NCBI GenBank assembly: GCA_903874055.1
Contig: CAIQQR010000130.1
Span: forward strand, 22,750 to 86,749
Direction of reading: 5' to 3'
DNA: 64,000 nucleotides
DNA from: an uncultured Bacteroidota bacterium
GTDB lineage: Bacteria > Bacteroidota > Bacteroidia > Chitinophagales > Chitinophagaceae
Shown: in pieces, positions 41,660 through 52,187 of the stretch
How the letters are laid out: each line of letters begins with the position of its first letter
Position numbering within the stretch: position 1 is the first letter of the stretch
Notes under the pieces: model-generated
Told to the model about the DNA's origin: nothing
The model's input: the letters and a program-made list of their open reading frames with translations, nothing else
Database searches by the model: none
Program-made: the position numbers and the translations under genes

Positions 41660-41878
41660 CTAAGCTTCCAATGTGTCTAATTCTAATGATTTCAATATTT
41701 CGGTAGCAACTGCCACAAACTCAGCAGGAACATACACTTCGGCCTCTCCTAAAAAAACATACGCCGAATCTTTACGATCTAGCAATTTTGCAGGAACCTC
41801 ATGTTGATTTAAAACATCAACAATCATAGAGGCTAGTGCCAACTGACTACTCGCGTATATTTTTTTCCAGTCCTTCAT
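41660..41878 (-). CDS. DUF2007-type small protein
   Basis: WKKIYASSQLALASMIVDVLNQHEVPAKLLDRKDSAYVFLGEAEVYVP. Confidence 0.8.
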   Translation of the reverse strand: MKDWKKIYASSQLALASMIVDVLNQHEVPAKLLDRKDSAYVFLGEAEVYVPAEFVAVATEILKSLELDTLEA

Positions 41879-42770
41879 AGTTTGCCTCTTTTTTAATTTG
41901 TTTTAATAAATAAATCACAAGACCAATAGCAAAAATTCCCCAGTACATGGGTATGCTTTCGTCCATTGCCTTTTCCACTTGCGCTTGATTGCCTCTTACT
42001 GTATATAAAGTAATAATTGCAATTGCATTATTTATAAAATGCATTAACATGGACAACCAGATAGAACCTGAATACTCAAATATAAATCCTAGCAAAATAC
42101 CTAATAACATTCTTGATAAAAATCCAAAATAAGAAAAGTGAAAGGCACTAAATATAATTGCTGTAATCACAATAGATATTACTGCATGACCAGACCAATT
42201 TTTGATTGTTTTTTGTAAAGCACCTCTAAAAAATAATTCCTCCACTAATGCTGGTATCAATGCAACAGCAACAATATTAAAAAGTAAGTCACCAATTGAA
42301 TTCATTTTAGTCATCGCCAACATTGCTTGCTTATAGGTATTTTCTAAACCGGTTGCCCAAGCTTTAAAGTTGGTAGGTACTGGAATTTTTTCAGTTAAGC
42401 TAGCTGCTGAACCGCTTAATAAAAGGCCCACAAATGAAAGTAATAAAACCAAATACACTAATCTAATTGACTTTATACATTTAAAGCCCATGTTTTTAGC
42501 AATGCGTCCATTGGTGAAGAATGCTACAGCGAAACTTGGCACTAAAAAAGCAATTAAAGAGGCAAAAGCATTTGCAAATAGGGCAATATGTGCATTTTTC
42601 GCATCCAATAAGGCTAGTTGAGTTTCGGCAAAGCTTATGTGTAAATAACCCGCTACAATTGAAAAAGTAATAAGGCCACCAATGATTAAACTTATTGCCG
42701 TAATGCCCAATAAAAGGAAAAATAGGACAGGTGGACTCATATGGTATATACTTCTATCTTCAGATCTCAT
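41847..42770 (-). CDS. CPBP family intramembrane (Abi/CAAX-like) protease
   Basis: PALVEELFFRGALQKTI (EExxxR), FSAFHFSYFGFLSRMLLGILLG, MHFINNA. Confidence 0.9.
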   Translation of the reverse strand: MRSEDRSIYHMSPPVLFFLLLGITAISLIIGGLITFSIVAGYLHISFAETQLALLDAKNAHIALFANAFASLIAFLVPSFAVAFFTNGRIAKNMGFKCIKSIRLVYLVLLLSFVGLLLSGSAASLTEKIPVPTNFKAWATGLENTYKQAMLAMTKMNSIGDLLFNIVAVALIPALVEELFFRGALQKTIKNWSGHAVISIVITAIIFSAFHFSYFGFLSRMLLGILLGFIFEYSGSIWLSMLMHFINNAIAIITLYTVRGNQAQVEKAMDESIPMYWGIFAIGLVIYLLKQIKKEANYEGLEKNIRE

Positions 42771-42832
42771 CTAAATAAAATTTATTGGTACATTTGCACC
42801 AGCATCAATTAGATGCAAGATAATGAATTCAT

Positions 42833-43873
42833 ATGGTTTCTATAGGCAATATACAATTACCCGATTTTCCATTATTACTCGCTCCTATGGAGGATGTAAG
42901 TGATCCCCCATTTAGAGCAGTGTGCAAAGACAATGGGGCCGATTTAATGTACACGGAATTTATTAGTAGTGAAGGACTTATTAGAGATGCTATTAAAAGC
43001 AAACAAAAATTAGATATCTACGATTATGAACGCCCAATTGGCATTCAAATATTTGGTGGTGATGAGGAAGCATTGGCGCTTTGTACAAAAATTGTAGATA
43101 CGGTTAACCCCGATTTAATTGATATCAATTTTGGATGTCCTGTTAAAAAAGTGGCCATGAAAGGGGCTGGGGCTGGTGTTTTAAAAGATTTAGATTTAAT
43201 GGTACGTTTAACAGAAGCCGTAGTAAAGAGTACCAATTTGCCAGTGACCGTTAAAACAAGATTGGGCTGGGATGACAATAGTAAAAATATTAGAGAGGTT
43301 GCAGTTCGCTTACAAGATGTAGGCATAAAAGCCTTAGCAATTCATGGGCGTACACGTATGCAAATGTATAAGGGCGAAGCAGATTGGACTTTGATTGGGG
43401 AGGTAAAAAATGATCCGCGTATTACGATTCCAATTTTTGGGAACGGTGATATTAATTCTCCCGAAAAAGCAGTGGAGTATAAAAATAAGTATGGGGTAGA
43501 TGGAATTATGATTGGTCGAGCTGCTATTGGATATCCTTGGATTTTTAGAGAAATAAAACACTTTATTGAAACAGGTACCAAGCGTGCAGATCCTACTATT
43601 GAAGAGCGCGTAGAAGTGGCAAGAAAACATTTGCAAAAATCATTAGCGTGGAAAGGTCCTATTGCGGGAATTAATGAAATGAGAAGACACTATGCAAACT
43701 ATTTAAAAGGACTTCCTAGCATAAAAGATTATCGTGCCAAATTAGTACGCATCACAGACCCTGTTGAAATTGAAGCAGTGTTAGATGAAATTAAAGAACA
43801 ATACAAAGGTATGGTGATTGAGTCTGGTAAAATTGTTTTGGAAAATTACCACGAGCATTGCCCAATTAATTAA
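42833..43873 (+). CDS. dusB: tRNA-dihydrouridine synthase
   Basis: LLAPMEDVSDPPFRAVCK, DINFGCPVKKVAMKGAGAGVL, IHGRTRMQMYKGEADW. Confidence 0.94.
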   Translation: MVSIGNIQLPDFPLLLAPMEDVSDPPFRAVCKDNGADLMYTEFISSEGLIRDAIKSKQKLDIYDYERPIGIQIFGGDEEALALCTKIVDTVNPDLIDINFGCPVKKVAMKGAGAGVLKDLDLMVRLTEAVVKSTNLPVTVKTRLGWDDNSKNIREVAVRLQDVGIKALAIHGRTRMQMYKGEADWTLIGEVKNDPRITIPIFGNGDINSPEKAVEYKNKYGVDGIMIGRAAIGYPWIFREIKHFIETGTKRADPTIEERVEVARKHLQKSLAWKGPIAGINEMRRHYANYLKGLPSIKDYRAKLVRITDPVEIEAVLDEIKEQYKGMVIESGKIVLENYHEHCPIN

Positions 43874-43876
43874 TTT

Positions 43877-44554
43877 TTATTTTGAATCAATAGCAGCAAT
43901 TACTTCAGGCGCTAAAGGATCCACTATCATTGGGAAATAATGCGTAAGTATCCCATTTTCATTTACTAAATATTTACAAAAATTCCACGCAGGTTCTTGA
44001 TGACACCATCCATTAATGGTCATATCCGACAACCATTTATGCACATCATTTTGATTATGCCCTTTAATAACACTTGATTTTTCCATTAATGGAAAACTAA
44101 CTCCATAATTTTTTTTACAAAAATTCACAATGTTTTGATTGTCCCCTGCTTCCTGTTCTTTAAAATCATTGGATGGAAAGCCAAGTATGACTAATTTGTC
44201 TCTATACTGAATAGACAATTTCTCCAAGGCTTCATATTGTGCAGTAAATCCACAATTACTTGCTGTGTTAACAATCAACACTTTTTTCCCTTTTAAGTTT
44301 TCAAAATTAAAATCATTGCCATTAATATCTTTCATATGTAAAGTGTAAAAAGATACTAGTGGTGCCACATTTTCTTTATTGGATTGGATTTGTTTTTTTC
44401 CAGCAGCTTTACTCGACCACATTATTGCAGGGTACATTGTTTTTAAAATAGATTGCCTGTACGACATGCCCGTTTTTTTCATAAGCAATGTGGCAGTAAC
44501 CAAAACACCTAGGGCGATGGCAATTTTTATCATGATTGTTTTTTTATTTTTCAA
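43877..44554 (-). CDS. Glutathione peroxidase family protein
   Basis: VLIVNTASNCGFTAQYEALEKL, GFPSNDFKEQEAGDN, WNFCKYLV. Confidence 0.93.
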   Translation of the reverse strand: MKNKKTIMIKIAIALGVLVTATLLMKKTGMSYRQSILKTMYPAIMWSSKAAGKKQIQSNKENVAPLVSFYTLHMKDINGNDFNFENLKGKKVLIVNTASNCGFTAQYEALEKLSIQYRDKLVILGFPSNDFKEQEAGDNQNIVNFCKKNYGVSFPLMEKSSVIKGHNQNDVHKWLSDMTINGWCHQEPAWNFCKYLVNENGILTHYFPMIVDPLAPEVIAAIDSK

Positions 44555-44588
44555 ACCAGATCCAATATTTATATTTTGAGCGCCTGTA

Positions 44589-45956
44589 TTATCCTATTAA
44601 TCTTTTTAACAACCAGCTTTTACCTTTATATGGTGGGTATTTGAAACTAGGATCAATAAAAGTAGGCGTTTTTAATACCGACTTGGTATGCGTAAAGGTA
44701 TTAAAACTAGATTTTCCATGATAAGCACCTGTACCACTAAAGCCTCTTCCTCCAAAAGGTAAATTGTGGTTAGTGATATGCATGGTTGCATTATTAATAC
44801 AAGCACCACCCGAAGGAACATTGGTTAACCAATAAGCTTCGTCTGCTTTATTTTCAGTAAATACATAAAATGCTAAAGGATTTGGATTTTTCTGAATTAC
44901 AGCCAACGCTTCTTCATTTGATTGATACGTTATAATAGGAAGGATTGGACCAAAAATTTCGTCTTTCATGATATTCGCATTTTCATGAATGCCGGTCATA
45001 ATAGTGGGTTCAATAAACAAGGTTGCTTTGTCCGATTTACCACCATATAAAATCTCTCCTTCAGATAAATAGGATGCTAAACGCGTCCATTGTCTTTCAT
45101 TAATAATTTTACCATAATGTTCGGACGCAGCAGCATCCTCGCCATAAAATTGTTGAATTGCTTTTATTAATTCTTTTACGAACGCTTCTTTTAGTTCAGT
45201 TGGTACTAATACATAATCGGGAGCGATACACATTTGTCCAGCATTTGAGAATTTTGGACTCGCTAAACGTCGTGCTGCCACTCTTAAATTGGCATCAGAA
45301 GTAATCACAGCAGGGCTTTTACCACCTAACTCTAAAGTTACGGGCACTAATTGTTCAGCAGCATTCTTGTAAATAATTTTACCTACAGCTGTACTTCCTG
45401 TATAAAAAATATGATCAAATCTATTTTCAGTTAACAATGGAGGTAACACCGTTGCACCCTCTCCTTCTAAATACAAAATATAATTATTAGGAAATAAAGC
45501 ATCAATAATTTTGCCCATCACTTTTGCAGTTGCTGGCGCAAATTCACTCGGTTTTAATACTGCACAATTACCTCCTGCGATGGCACCAATTAATGGCGTA
45601 AATAATAACTGGAAAGGATAATTCCATGGAGCAATAATACATACTACACCCAATGGTTCTTGAACAGTATAACTCGTAGAAGGTTGATTCACCAAATTAG
45701 TTGCAACTGTATTAGGCTGCATCCAAGATTTTAAATGCTCAATGGTATCATTCAGTTCACTCAGGAAAAAGCCAATTTCTGTAGCCCATGCGTCCTCGTC
45801 TGTTTTTTTCAAATCAGCATAAAGTGCCTGATAAAGTTCTTTTTCGGACTCCAATACCACTTTTTTAAGCCTTTTAAGCTGATTTAACCTAAAATCATAG
45901 GATTGAGTAGCTCCAGATAAAAAATAAGCGCGTAGATTTTCGATAGATACTTGCAT
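44589..45956 (-). CDS. Aldehyde dehydrogenase family protein
   Basis: IIAPWNYPFQLLFTPLIGAIAGGNCAVLKPSE, LELGGKSPAVI, FSNAGQMCIAPDYV. Confidence 0.94.
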   Translation of the reverse strand: MQVSIENLRAYFLSGATQSYDFRLNQLKRLKKVVLESEKELYQALYADLKKTDEDAWATEIGFFLSELNDTIEHLKSWMQPNTVATNLVNQPSTSYTVQEPLGVVCIIAPWNYPFQLLFTPLIGAIAGGNCAVLKPSEFAPATAKVMGKIIDALFPNNYILYLEGEGATVLPPLLTENRFDHIFYTGSTAVGKIIYKNAAEQLVPVTLELGGKSPAVITSDANLRVAARRLASPKFSNAGQMCIAPDYVLVPTELKEAFVKELIKAIQQFYGEDAAASEHYGKIINERQWTRLASYLSEGEILYGGKSDKATLFIEPTIMTGIHENANIMKDEIFGPILPIITYQSNEEALAVIQKNPNPLAFYVFTENKADEAYWLTNVPSGGACINNATMHITNHNLPFGGRGFSGTGAYHGKSSFNTFTHTKSVLKTPTFIDPSFKYPPYKGKSWLLKRLIG

Positions 45957-46111
45957 AAAAAACAGAATTATAAACTACAATTTAAGCTTTAATAACGAAA
46001 GGAATGAGGGATTTGTTCACTCATCAAAATAATTCTCTTTTTTCGAGAATTTTTAATAATTTAACGGGACGATTATTTAAACCGATTGTAAACCACACAA
46101 CAAAGATTGCT

Positions 46112-47566
46112 ATGTCGAAAAAAAAATCAGATAACTCGAGAAGGGATTTCATACGAAATTCAGCTTTAGCACTTGGCGGATTTTATATTATGCCAAGACA
46201 CGTATTAGGCGGTAAAGGATTTACTGCTCCAAGTGATAAATTACAAATTGCTGGAATTGGTGCTGGCGGAAAAGGAGAAGGAGATTTGTTCTCATTTTAT
46301 AATAGTGGAAAAGCAGATATCGCCTTTTTATGTGATGTGGATGAACGTCAAACAGCATTAAGCCGCAAGCGTTATCCTAAAGCAAAAGTATATAAGGATT
46401 ATAGAGAGATGTTAGAAAAAGAACATAAGTATATTGATGCTTGTTCGGTTTCTACTCCAGACCATATGCACGCAGTACAAGCAATGGCAGCTATGCAATT
46501 GCACAAACATGTTTATGTTCAAAAGCCAATGGCACATGACATTTATGAAGCAAGAATGATGACTAAGGCTGCTCATGATTATAATGTAGTCACTCAAATG
46601 GGTAACCAAGGTTCATCAGGTGATGGTGTGCGTATGCTACAAGATTGGTACAATGCTGGATTAATTGGAGATGTACATACTATTTATTGTTATACTGATA
46701 GACCGGTTTGGCCACAAGGTGTCATTCGCCCTGCGACTGCAAATGAAATTCCAAAAGAATTAGACTTTAATTTGTGGTTAGGAACTGCACCTGAAAAAAG
46801 TTATTTCACCGACTTATTACCATTTAACTGGAGAGGTTGGTGGGATTACGGAACCGGTGCATTAGGTGATATGGCTTGTCATATTATGGCGCCTGCATTT
46901 GCTGTTTTAGGATTAGGATATCCAGTGGCTGCTGAATGTAGTGTTGCTACACGTTATACTGCTCCATGGCAAAGAGTTTACTCACCAGATAGTCCGCCAG
47001 CATCTTCTCATATCATTTTAACTTTCAAAGGTCAAAATGGTAAGCCAGATATTAAATTACATTGGATGGATGGTGGTATTCAACCGGAGCGTCCAGCAGA
47101 ATTAGGACCTAATGAAGTAATGGGCGATGGTGGTAATGGCGTTATTTTTGAAGGTACTAAAGGAAAAATGATGGCGGGTACATATGGTGTTAATCCTCAA
47201 TTATTACCTACTAACTTAACTGCTCAAACCAAAGTTCCTCAAACAGTTGATCGTGTGAAAGGCGGTGCTGAAGGACACTACTCTGCATGGGTTGAAGCAT
47301 GTATCGCAGGTACAGGTAGCAAGGAAGCAAAAACTTTAAGTTCTCATTTTGATATTGCAGGTCCATTAACTGAATCTGTTTTAATGGGTAACCTAGCTAT
47401 CAGAAGTTACGACTATAAAGGAACAGACAAGAAAGGATTAACCACTTATCCTGGCCGCAATATTCAATTAACTTGGGATGGACCAAATATGAAAATTACC
47501 AACTTTGAACCAGCAAATCAGTTTGTTAAGCGAACTTATCGTGCAGGTTGGAGCTTGGGCGTTTAA
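46112..47566 (+). CDS. Gfo/Idh/MocA family oxidoreductase with Tat-type leader
   Basis: NSRRDFIRNSALALGGFYIMPRHVLG leader; DVDERQ, VQKPMAHDIYEARMMTKAA. Confidence 0.93.
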   Translation: MSKKKSDNSRRDFIRNSALALGGFYIMPRHVLGGKGFTAPSDKLQIAGIGAGGKGEGDLFSFYNSGKADIAFLCDVDERQTALSRKRYPKAKVYKDYREMLEKEHKYIDACSVSTPDHMHAVQAMAAMQLHKHVYVQKPMAHDIYEARMMTKAAHDYNVVTQMGNQGSSGDGVRMLQDWYNAGLIGDVHTIYCYTDRPVWPQGVIRPATANEIPKELDFNLWLGTAPEKSYFTDLLPFNWRGWWDYGTGALGDMACHIMAPAFAVLGLGYPVAAECSVATRYTAPWQRVYSPDSPPASSHIILTFKGQNGKPDIKLHWMDGGIQPERPAELGPNEVMGDGGNGVIFEGTKGKMMAGTYGVNPQLLPTNLTAQTKVPQTVDRVKGGAEGHYSAWVEACIAGTGSKEAKTLSSHFDIAGPLTESVLMGNLAIRSYDYKGTDKKGLTTYPGRNIQLTWDGPNMKITNFEPANQFVKRTYRAGWSLGV

Positions 47567-47588
47567 TATTAATCCTCAAATACATTTC

Positions 47589-47622
47589 AAAATCCTCTCG
47601 AAGTTTCGAGAGGATTTTTTTT
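47589..47622 (+). terminator. Intrinsic terminator
   Basis: AAAATCCTCTCGA...TCGAGAGGATTTTTTTT. Confidence 0.9.
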
Positions 47623-47690
47623 GTTTAACTTCGAAAGGTAAATTGCTACTAAAGCTAAAAGAGCAAAACACTAATTTAAAAATAAGCGTA

Positions 47691-48869
47691 ATGAGTAATA
47701 ATGTAAGTGATCTATTTTTATTAAGAAAAGATATCCATTTTTTAAACTTTGGTTCATTTGGTGCAACGCCAAAACCTATTTTTGATGACTATCAAAATTG
47801 GCAAAAAGTATTAGAAGCCGAACCCGTTCAATTCATTGCGTTTGATGGAGTAGCCTACTTAGAGGAGTCTCGTGCTGCTTTAGCCAAATTTGTACATGTT
47901 GATGATAAAGATGACTTAGTATATATTACCAACCCAAGCTTTGCAATAAATATTATTGCAAAGTCATTTCCTTTAGAAGCAGGGGATGAAATTTTAGCTA
48001 CAGATATTGAGTACGGGGCTTGTGACAGAACATGGGATTATTATTGCGCACAAAAGAAAGCAATTTACAAGCGACAAAAAATTAGTTTACCCATTACAAC
48101 TAAGGAACAATTTATTGAAGACTTTTTTAAAGGACTTACTCCCAAAACAAAAGCAATTTTTATTAGTCATATCACAAGTGCAACAGCACTCATATTTCCA
48201 GTAAAAGAAATTTGTGAAATAGCTAAGTCAAAAGGTTTAATCACTATTGTGGATGGAGCACATGCGCCAGCACATATTGATTTAAAAATAAATGAATTGG
48301 CAGTTGATTTTTATGTAGCTGCATGTCACAAATGGATGATGGCGCCAAAAGGAGCCAGCTTTTTATATGCGCACAAAAGTGTACAACATATCTGCGAACC
48401 GTTGGTAGTAAGTTGGGGCTATAAAGCTTTAAAGCCCTCCCACTCTACTTTTTTAGATTATCACCAAATGATTGGTACAAGAGACTTTTCAGCATTTTTA
48501 TCAGTACCAAAAAGTATCGAATTCATGAAGGAAAATAATTGGACTGAAGTGGCTAAACAATGTCGCGAAACCGTACTTTCCAATGCTCCTTTATTTTACG
48601 AATTATTAGGCACTCAACCAATCAGCCCATTAAATAATGAATGGATTGGTCAAATGATCAGTATTCCAATGCATACAAAGGAGCCAGAAGTGTTACAAAG
48701 AAAGCTATTTAAAGAATTTAACATTGAAATTCCTATCATGCGTCAAGGAGATGATATTTATATGCGCTACTCAATAAATGCTTTTAATACAAAGCAAGAT
48801 TTGGAAGCATTGCACAATGCATTAACAACCATAATAAAAACGACGGATTTAATACAAGTGAAAAAATAA
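47691..48869 (+). CDS. Aminotransferase class V (isopenicillin-N epimerase-like)
   Basis: LNFGSFGATPKPIFDDYQ, IVDGAHAPAHIDL, ACHKWMMAPKGASFLY; start at MSNNVS. Confidence 0.92.
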   Translation: MSNNVSDLFLLRKDIHFLNFGSFGATPKPIFDDYQNWQKVLEAEPVQFIAFDGVAYLEESRAALAKFVHVDDKDDLVYITNPSFAINIIAKSFPLEAGDEILATDIEYGACDRTWDYYCAQKKAIYKRQKISLPITTKEQFIEDFFKGLTPKTKAIFISHITSATALIFPVKEICEIAKSKGLITIVDGAHAPAHIDLKINELAVDFYVAACHKWMMAPKGASFLYAHKSVQHICEPLVVSWGYKALKPSHSTFLDYHQMIGTRDFSAFLSVPKSIEFMKENNWTEVAKQCRETVLSNAPLFYELLGTQPISPLNNEWIGQMISIPMHTKEPEVLQRKLFKEFNIEIPIMRQGDDIYMRYSINAFNTKQDLEALHNALTTIIKTTDLIQVKK

Positions 48870-48902
48870 AAAAAGGCGCTCAATATTTGAGCGCCTTTTT
48901 TT
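48870..48902. terminator. Bidirectional intrinsic terminator
   Basis: AAAAAGGCGCTCAA-tat-TTGAGCGCCTTTTT between convergent genes. Confidence 0.92.
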
Positions 48903-48917
48903 ATAGCGTAAAGCGAA

Positions 48918-49778
48918 TTACCATTTCAATGTTTTCAAATAAGTTGCATCTGCTTTAGCTGCATCTAATTCGGTTGTACCTGTATACGCTTCTTGTTCAA
49001 CAATCATATGTTGAACACCACGTTTAGCTACTTTTGGTAAAAGCGATTTATAATCAATCGTTCCTTTTCCAATAATACAAGACTCATGTCCTTCCGGCGT
49101 ATTTGTTTTTACTAAATCTTTTACGTGCACTAGTTTAAAACGATTTGGATGTTTGTCCATATAGGCAATAGGATCCACCCCTGCTGCAACTGTCCAATAC
49201 ATATCCATTTCAAAATCAACTGTTGCAGGGTTGGTATTGTTCATCATTAAATCCTGAGGTACTACCCCGTCCATTGCTTTAAAAGAATAGTCGTGATTAT
49301 GATAAGCAAAACGAATACCATGCTTTTTAGCAATGTCTCCGCATGCATTAAATTCGTCTGCAAACTTTTTAAAATTATCTAAAGATTTTTGTGGGCCCTT
49401 GTATGGACAAATTAAATATTTCATTCCAATCTCAGCAGCTTCTGCAGCTTTACGATCAAAATTGTTAGTATTGTCGCAATGTGCAGATACTAAATTCATT
49501 CCCAACTCGTCCATATGTTTTTTGAACTCAGTATTTTTCATACCCCAAAAAATTCCTTTCTCTCCTTCAAAGCTTTCAATTTTTTTATAACCAGATTGAG
49601 ACAAATGTTTTAATACTGCTATAGGATCCTTAGCTAAAGCCTCTTTTACTGTCCATAACTGAATACCAAAAGAATTTGTAGCAGGCGCCAATGCCATTAA
49701 TTCATTTTTGAATGGAATTAATAAACCTAACCCAACAAAAGTAGAGTTGTGGATAAATGATCTTCTTGAATGATTCAT
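48918..49778 (-). CDS. Sugar phosphate isomerase/epimerase (AP-endonuclease-2-type TIM barrel), Tat-type leader
   Basis: NHSRRSFIHNSTFVGLGLL; FAYHNHDYSF, DFEMDMYWTVAAGVDP. Confidence 0.92.
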   Translation of the reverse strand: MNHSRRSFIHNSTFVGLGLLIPFKNELMALAPATNSFGIQLWTVKEALAKDPIAVLKHLSQSGYKKIESFEGEKGIFWGMKNTEFKKHMDELGMNLVSAHCDNTNNFDRKAAEAAEIGMKYLICPYKGPQKSLDNFKKFADEFNACGDIAKKHGIRFAYHNHDYSFKAMDGVVPQDLMMNNTNPATVDFEMDMYWTVAAGVDPIAYMDKHPNRFKLVHVKDLVKTNTPEGHESCIIGKGTIDYKSLLPKVAKRGVQHMIVEQEAYTGTTELDAAKADATYLKTLKW

Positions 49779-49816
49779 AATATAGTTTTTGCAATCGTTT
49801 GAATAAAATAAAAAAT

Positions 49817-49851
49817 AAAAGGCGAGACACTTTTTACAGCACTCGCCTTTT
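49817..49851 (-). terminator. Terminator-like hairpin after GMC/subunit-3 genes
   Basis: AAAAGGCGAG...CTCGCCTTTT. Confidence 0.7.
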
Positions 49852-49866
49852 ACATTTAAGGTTTAA

Positions 49867-50433
49867 TTAGCTAGTTGCCCAAGCCTTGTCTCCTTTTTTA
49901 TATGGATAAGATCCTACAAATTTTCCTGGTACTGCAACATAACGTAATGCTTTTGTTGCACCCACTTCTGAAGTAAAGAATCCAGACAATGTCAATTGTT
50001 TAAACATTGTGAAGTAATGCTTAGGATCTTCAGGTTTAGCTGTTTTTTGATACTCCTTCGCTTCTTTATCTAAAGACACTAACAATGCTTTACGTTGTTC
50101 TGGAGTAGACTCCATGAAGCCTTTGCTATTTAATTTCTTAGACGCTTCGTCTAATTTTTTAATACCCTCAATGAAAATAGTTTGGTCTTTTGCTTCATAA
50201 CAATCATTCACCATTACTTTCATAAACTCACCCACTTTTGCATCTTTTGCACCAGGAGTAGCCGTTTTTGGAATAATCGTTTCAGCAACTTCATCTAAAA
50301 ATGCAACATCATCTTTAGAAAGTGAAATGCCTTTAGTATTGGTTTTGCAACCAGATAAAAAAGCTTCAGCGCCCAATACCGCACCACCAGTTAAGATGGC
50401 AACTCTTGATAAGGCTTCTCTTCGATTCATCAT
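49867..50433 (-). CDS. Gluconate 2-dehydrogenase subunit 3 family protein
   Basis: MNRREALSRVAILTGGAVLG leader; LDEVAETIIPKTATPGAKDAKVGEFM. Confidence 0.93.
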   Translation of the reverse strand: MMNRREALSRVAILTGGAVLGAEAFLSGCKTNTKGISLSKDDVAFLDEVAETIIPKTATPGAKDAKVGEFMKVMVNDCYEAKDQTIFIEGIKKLDEASKKLNSKGFMESTPEQRKALLVSLDKEAKEYQKTAKPEDPKHYFTMFKQLTLSGFFTSEVGATKALRYVAVPGKFVGSYPYKKGDKAWATS

Positions 50434-50461
50434 AAAATTATTTTTTAAAAAATTAATTAAA

Positions 50462-52141
50462 TTATAAGTTTCCTTTCTTTAATTCACTTACAGCAAAATC
50501 AACAGCACGTGCTGTGAAAGCCATATAAGTTAAAGAAGGGTTTACACAAGATGCACTTGCCATAAATGCTCCATCAGTAACAAATACGTTTGGTGCGTCC
50601 CAAACTTGGTTGTTACCATTTAACACCGAAGTTTTTGGATCTTTACCCATACGTGCTGTACCCATTTCATGAATACCACGTCCTGGAGTTCCATCACCTT
50701 CGTGTGCTTGTACATTTTTAACACCTGCTTTTTCTAGCATTTCTTGTGCATCCGCTAAAATGTCTTTACGCATTTTATGTTCGTTTTCTTTTAACTCACA
50801 ATCAATGTTCAATACATTTAAGCCCCACTTATCTTTAACTGTTTTATCTAATGTTACTTTGTTAGTTGGATCAGGTAACATTTCACCAAATCCACCCATA
50901 CCAATTGTCCAAACACCTGGCTCAGTCAATGCTTCCTTAAAGTCAGCACCAATACTAAATTCAGCAACCTCATGCTGCCAGCCTTGTCTTGTACCACCAC
51001 CTTGGTAACCAAATCCACGTAAATAATCACGTTTATCTTTACCAACATTACGGAATCTTGGAATGTAGAAGCCGTTTGCACGACGACCAAATGTATATTG
51101 ATCTTCGTAACCTTCTACCAAACCACCAGCACCAATACCTAAATGGTGATCCATTAAGTTTTTACCTAAAGCATTTGAACTACTTCCTAAACCACCTTCC
51201 CAAACATCAGTCGCTGAATTCATCAACAACCAGGTACTGTTTAAAGTAGAAGCGTTTACAAAAATAATTTTCGCTTTGTATTCAATTGTTTTATTTGTTT
51301 CAGCATCTAAAACAGTTACCCCTGTTGCACGTTTTTTATCTTTATCGTATTTAATTTCAGTTACAATACTCCAAGGTCTTAAAGTTAAATTACCTGTAGC
51401 CATTGCTGCTGGTAAAGTAGAAGACTGCGTACTAAAGTATCCACCAAATGGACAGCCTAACCAACATTTATTACGGAACTGACAACCAGGACGGCCACCA
51501 TGAGGTACCGTAATATTTGCAGTACGTCCTATAATTAAATGACGCTCCCCTTTAAATTCTTTTTTGATTCTTTCTGCTACATCTTTCTCCACACAGGTTA
51601 AATCCATTGGAGGCAAGAATTGACCATCAGGTAAAACTGCCAAACCATCGCGGTTACCTGAGATACCTGCAAATTTTTCTACATAATCATACCAAGGTTC
51701 AATGTCCTTGTAACGCACTGGCCAATCCACACCAACCCCTTCTTTTCCGTTGGCTTCAAAATCCAAGTCAGACCAACGATATGATTGACGACCCCACATT
51801 AAAGAACGACCACCTACATGGTATCCTCTAAACCAGTCAAAACGTTTTGTTTCAGTATATGGACTTTCTTTATCAACACACCAATAATCAAGGTTGGTTT
51901 CATTTAAAGGATAGTCTCTTTTTAATACTGGATAATCCTGAATCATTTGTTGAGTTCTACCACCACGATGCGGATGATCCCACGCCTCTTTATTAGCATT
52001 TACATAATCCTTGATGTGTTCGATATTTCTACCACGCTCAAGCATCAATACTTTTAATCCTTTCTCGGTAAGTTCTTTTGCTGCCCAACCGCCGCTGATA
52101 CCCGATCCTACGACAATTGCGTCATACTGTTGTTCCGCCAT
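50462..52141 (-). CDS. GMC family oxidoreductase (sugar dehydrogenase large subunit)
   Basis: AIVVGSGISGGWAAKELTEKGLKVLMLERG FAD motif; GIHEMGTARMG, DGAFMASASCVNPSLTYMAF. Confidence 0.95.
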   Translation of the reverse strand: MAEQQYDAIVVGSGISGGWAAKELTEKGLKVLMLERGRNIEHIKDYVNANKEAWDHPHRGGRTQQMIQDYPVLKRDYPLNETNLDYWCVDKESPYTETKRFDWFRGYHVGGRSLMWGRQSYRWSDLDFEANGKEGVGVDWPVRYKDIEPWYDYVEKFAGISGNRDGLAVLPDGQFLPPMDLTCVEKDVAERIKKEFKGERHLIIGRTANITVPHGGRPGCQFRNKCWLGCPFGGYFSTQSSTLPAAMATGNLTLRPWSIVTEIKYDKDKKRATGVTVLDAETNKTIEYKAKIIFVNASTLNSTWLLMNSATDVWEGGLGSSSNALGKNLMDHHLGIGAGGLVEGYEDQYTFGRRANGFYIPRFRNVGKDKRDYLRGFGYQGGGTRQGWQHEVAEFSIGADFKEALTEPGVWTIGMGGFGEMLPDPTNKVTLDKTVKDKWGLNVLNIDCELKENEHKMRKDILADAQEMLEKAGVKNVQAHEGDGTPGRGIHEMGTARMGKDPKTSVLNGNNQVWDAPNVFVTDGAFMASASCVNPSLTYMAFTARAVDFAVSELKKGNL

Positions 52142-52187
52142 TTTTTAAATTTTAAGTTTGTATTGAAATTGTTTGAATTGTTATTTT

